Assembly (NCBI RefSeq): GCF_003148825.1
Contig: NZ_QGGZ01000004.1
Span: forward strand, 478,492 to 542,491
DNA length: 64,000 nt
Source: Streptomyces sp. CG 926
Lineage (GTDB): Bacteria > Actinomycetota > Actinomycetes > Streptomycetales > Streptomycetaceae
Reading direction: 5' to 3'
Below the pieces are notes generated by a model. The model made no database searches. It was not told the DNA's origin and saw nothing but the letters and a program-made list of their open reading frames with translations. Positions within the stretch are counted from its first letter, which is position 1, and each line of letters opens with the position of its first letter. Of this stretch, positions 62,491 to 64,000 are shown in pieces. The position numbers were made by a program, and so were the translations under genes.

Positions 62491-62547
62491 CCGGACAGGC
62501 GGACAGGCGGACGGACGGACGGGCGGGCGGGCGGGCGGGCGGGCGGA
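62491..62547. repeat. Simple-sequence tract of GGAC and GGGC repeats
   Basis: ggacaggc repeats run into ggac and then about seven ggcg/gggc tetramers, ending 3 nt before the stop of the FemAB-like gene. Runs of GGG on the plus strand could form a G-quadruplex. It lies between two minus-strand genes and may also serve as a terminator. Confidence 0.75.
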
Positions 62548-62550
62548 CCA

Positions 62551-63561
62551 TCAGGACGGCTGCCGGTCGACCAAGGCGTACAGGCCGGAGATCTCGGCGC
62601 CGCGGCGGCGCTTGGCCTCGACGGTCGTCATTCCCGCGTGCAGCGCGGTCGTGCCGTGGGCGTAGGCGTCCTCGACGGGCAGGTAGTACATGAGGTTGAA
62701 GTACAGGTGGGGCGTCGGGTGCCGGCGGTCGTGGGCGACCGCGCGGATCCATGTCGTGCTCCCGTAGTGGTAGTAGAGGCAGAAGCCGACCATCCGGTGT
62801 CGGTCGTAGGCGGCCACCACCCGCGCCTCGCTGCCCATCGCCGTCGCCTGCCGTTTCAGCAGAGCGGTCATGGCGTCGATGCCGTCCCGGTCGTGCCCGT
62901 GGTCCTGTTGGTGGCCGGCGAGGAGGACGCCCGCCGCCTCGAAGCAGTCCGCGAGCACCTGTCGGCGTATGTCGAGGGGTGCCGCGGCGAACTCGCGGCG
63001 TTCGCGGCGTACCCCGACGCGGCGCTGGGAGGGCAGCGAGGCGATGTAGTCGTCGATGCCCGCGCCGGGGAGCGGGATGACGGCGTCGTCCTCCAGGTGG
63101 TGGACCGGATCGGGGTAGAGGGGGGCGAGCAGGGTGGCGGCCGGGGTGGTGAGGTAGGGCCACCAGTGCGTGGTGCCATGGTGACGGGCGAAGTCGCGTA
63201 CGGCGTCCCGGAGGAGGACGAGGCAGGCGTCCCGCCGACCGGAGCCCAGGCCGGGGGCGGTGAGGGGGGTGTTGTGGTAGCCGCGCCGCGCGCCGGCGAT
63301 CACGCGGGGCCGCAGGTGCGGGGGCAGTACGGTTTCGGGTCGGTAGCTGTCGTTCGGCTCCTCCCGCACCAGGTGGAGGGGGGCGGCGGCGAGCAAGGTG
63401 CCGTCGATGTCCCGTACGAGCGCGTACGCGCGGGTGGCGGTCGGGTCCTCCTCCTCGCCGGCGAGCCACCGGTGGGAGAGGTAGAGGCCCGCCGGCCGGG
63501 CGAGGTGCTCCCACTCGGCGGCGGGTACCTCATGGATGGACTCGACGATGCTCGTGATCAA
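62551..63561 (-). CDS. GNAT/FemAB-like protein (peptidogalycan biosynthesis family)
   Basis: A 336-aa protein of the PF04339-like FemAB/GNAT superfamily: ARPAGLYLSHRWLAGEE, LPSQRRVGVRRERREFAAA, VVAAYDRHRMVGFCLYYHYG, YFNLMYYLPVEDAYAHGTTA and HAGMTTVEAKRRRGAEISG. Probably an acyl/aminoacyl transferase; the acceptor is unknown. No ATG fits. A TTG at 63561 overlaps the MFS stop by 4 nt (TTGA), so coupling is likely and the start is atypical. Confidence 0.75.
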   Translation of the reverse strand: MITSIVESIHEVPAAEWEHLARPAGLYLSHRWLAGEEEDPTATRAYALVRDIDGTLLAAAPLHLVREEPNDSYRPETVLPPHLRPRVIAGARRGYHNTPLTAPGLGSGRRDACLVLLRDAVRDFARHHGTTHWWPYLTTPAATLLAPLYPDPVHHLEDDAVIPLPGAGIDDYIASLPSQRRVGVRRERREFAAAPLDIRRQVLADCFEAAGVLLAGHQQDHGHDRDGIDAMTALLKRQATAMGSEARVVAAYDRHRMVGFCLYYHYGSTTWIRAVAHDRRHPTPHLYFNLMYYLPVEDAYAHGTTALHAGMTTVEAKRRRGAEISGLYALVDRQPS

Positions 63562-63908
63562 CGGGGATTCCTCCGGCGGTGGCGGTTGGGGGCCTTGAGG
63601 GCGGGCGCGGCGAGTACGGCGATCAGGCAGGCGGCGGCTTCGACTCCCCACGGGAGGAGGGGCCCGGCCTCCAGCAGCGCGGTGAACAGCGCGGGGGCGG
63701 CGACCATGCCGACGGCCCACGAGAACTGGTACAGGCCTTGGGTGAAGCCCCCGGCGGCCTGCGGGGTGAGGCTCACGGAGAGTTCGCTCAGCGCCGGCCC
63801 GAGGAGGATCTCCGCCAGGCTGAACAGGACGATCGCCACGACGAGGGCGGCCCATGCGGTGGAGGCGGCACCGGGCAGCGCGGGCAGCGCGAACGCCCAC
63901 ATCCCTAG
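63558..63908 (-). pseudogene. MFS transporter, 5' part removed by an IS element
   Basis: Only the C-terminal roughly 115 residues remain: WAALVVAIVLFSLAEILLGP, LSVSLTPQAAGGFTQGLYQF and PALFTALLEAGPLLPWGVEA, two to four membrane helices of an MFS protein. Upstream the frame runs into IS DNA at CTAG (63905-63908). The remaining piece cannot transport. The intact gene was probably translationally coupled to the FemAB-like gene. Confidence 0.75.
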
Positions 63909-64000
63909 AGCGTGTCTCTTTGATGCGTTGGTCAGTTGATCGGATGTGCCTGTCCGATTAGTGATCACTGATGCGATGTGGGGCCGGATCGAGCCGCTGA
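63905..64000 (+). mobile_element. IS5-family insertion sequence, left end (cut by window)
   Basis: GAGCGTGTCTCTTTGATGCG at about 63908-63927 looks like a Streptomyces IS5-group terminal inverted repeat. It follows CTAG (63905-63908), a common target duplication of that group, and interrupts the MFS gene. A transposase start follows 30-50 bp inside. The right end is outside the window. Confidence 0.65.
63961..64000 (+). CDS. IS5-family transposase, N-terminal fragment
   Basis: GTG at 63961 opens VITDAMWGRIEPL, the typical start of IS5/IS1031-type transposases (T-D-x-x-W-x-x-I-x-P-L). Only 13 codons are in the window. Confidence 0.65.
   Translation, partial: MITDAMWGRIEPL

Overview
The window is high-GC actinobacterial DNA with Streptomyces traits. 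GC3 is strongly biased, GTG starts and 4-nt ATGA/GTGA stop-start overlaps are frequent, and the regulators (MerR, XRE/MmyB-like, TetR), Tat-type secretion and export systems are typical of the genus. I infer a Streptomyces chromosome outside the conserved core. It holds natural-product, conflict, export and transport genes, plus remnants of mobile or resistance genes.

Left part (1-6734): the 5' end of a methylisocitrate lyase gene (minus strand, running off the window), a stretch with an 18-bp tandem repeat, a divergent MerR regulator/membrane exporter pair, a 5'-nucleotidase, a probably leaderless ferritin-like gene, and a divergent XRE regulator/NAD(P)H-quinone oxidoreductase pair.

Centre-left (6807-15886, minus strand): six translationally coupled genes in the order KAS III (lstA), KAS III (lstB), AMP-dependent beta-lactone synthetase (lstC), 3beta-HSD-type reductase (lstD), C-A-PCP NRPS (lstE) and formyltransferase (lstF). 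This is the gene set and order of the lipstatin locus. The enzymes should condense two fatty acyl chains, reduce the beta-keto group, close a beta-lactone and attach an N-formyl amino acid as an ester. A tRNA-like gene with a broken anticodon arm lies divergently upstream. It is followed on the plus strand by an overlapping LRR / ankyrin / MoxR AAA+ / metallopeptidase-VWA cassette (16410-21636), which resembles MoxR-VWA conflict or chaperone systems.

Middle (21872-37854): mixed single genes. These include two SDRs, an Ohr peroxidase, a Tat-exported PGRP amidase, a SnoaL-like protein, a NERD-helicase facing RecQ, an N-formylglutamate amidohydrolase, a flavin monooxygenase with a divergent TetR repressor, a probably secondary NAD+-dependent DNA ligase, a HopJ-like protein and a methyltransferase.

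Right-centre (38331-44657): an NHLP-type bacteriocin export cassette. A 79-aa double-glycine precursor with no cysteine is followed by a strong hairpin, an HlyD-like adaptor, a C39-peptidase ABC transporter and a second ABC transporter. A TetR gene with its own operator and terminator, and an MFS pump carrying a matching operator, follow. Next come an SRPBCC protein and a carotenoid-cleavage-type oxygenase.

Right part (48715-64000): a secreted LppX-like protein, a secreted VanX-like dipeptidase, a cyclase, a GMC oxidoreductase with an SDR, cydAB, a decayed streptogramin-type acetyltransferase pseudogene, a GH15 enzyme, a DHFR-like reductase, a DUF3291 protein with a cysteine-rich HTH regulator, a DUF2804 protein, a FemAB/GNAT-like protein, and an MFS gene cut by an IS5-type element at the window edge. 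All functions are read by eye from protein sequence; no database search was run.
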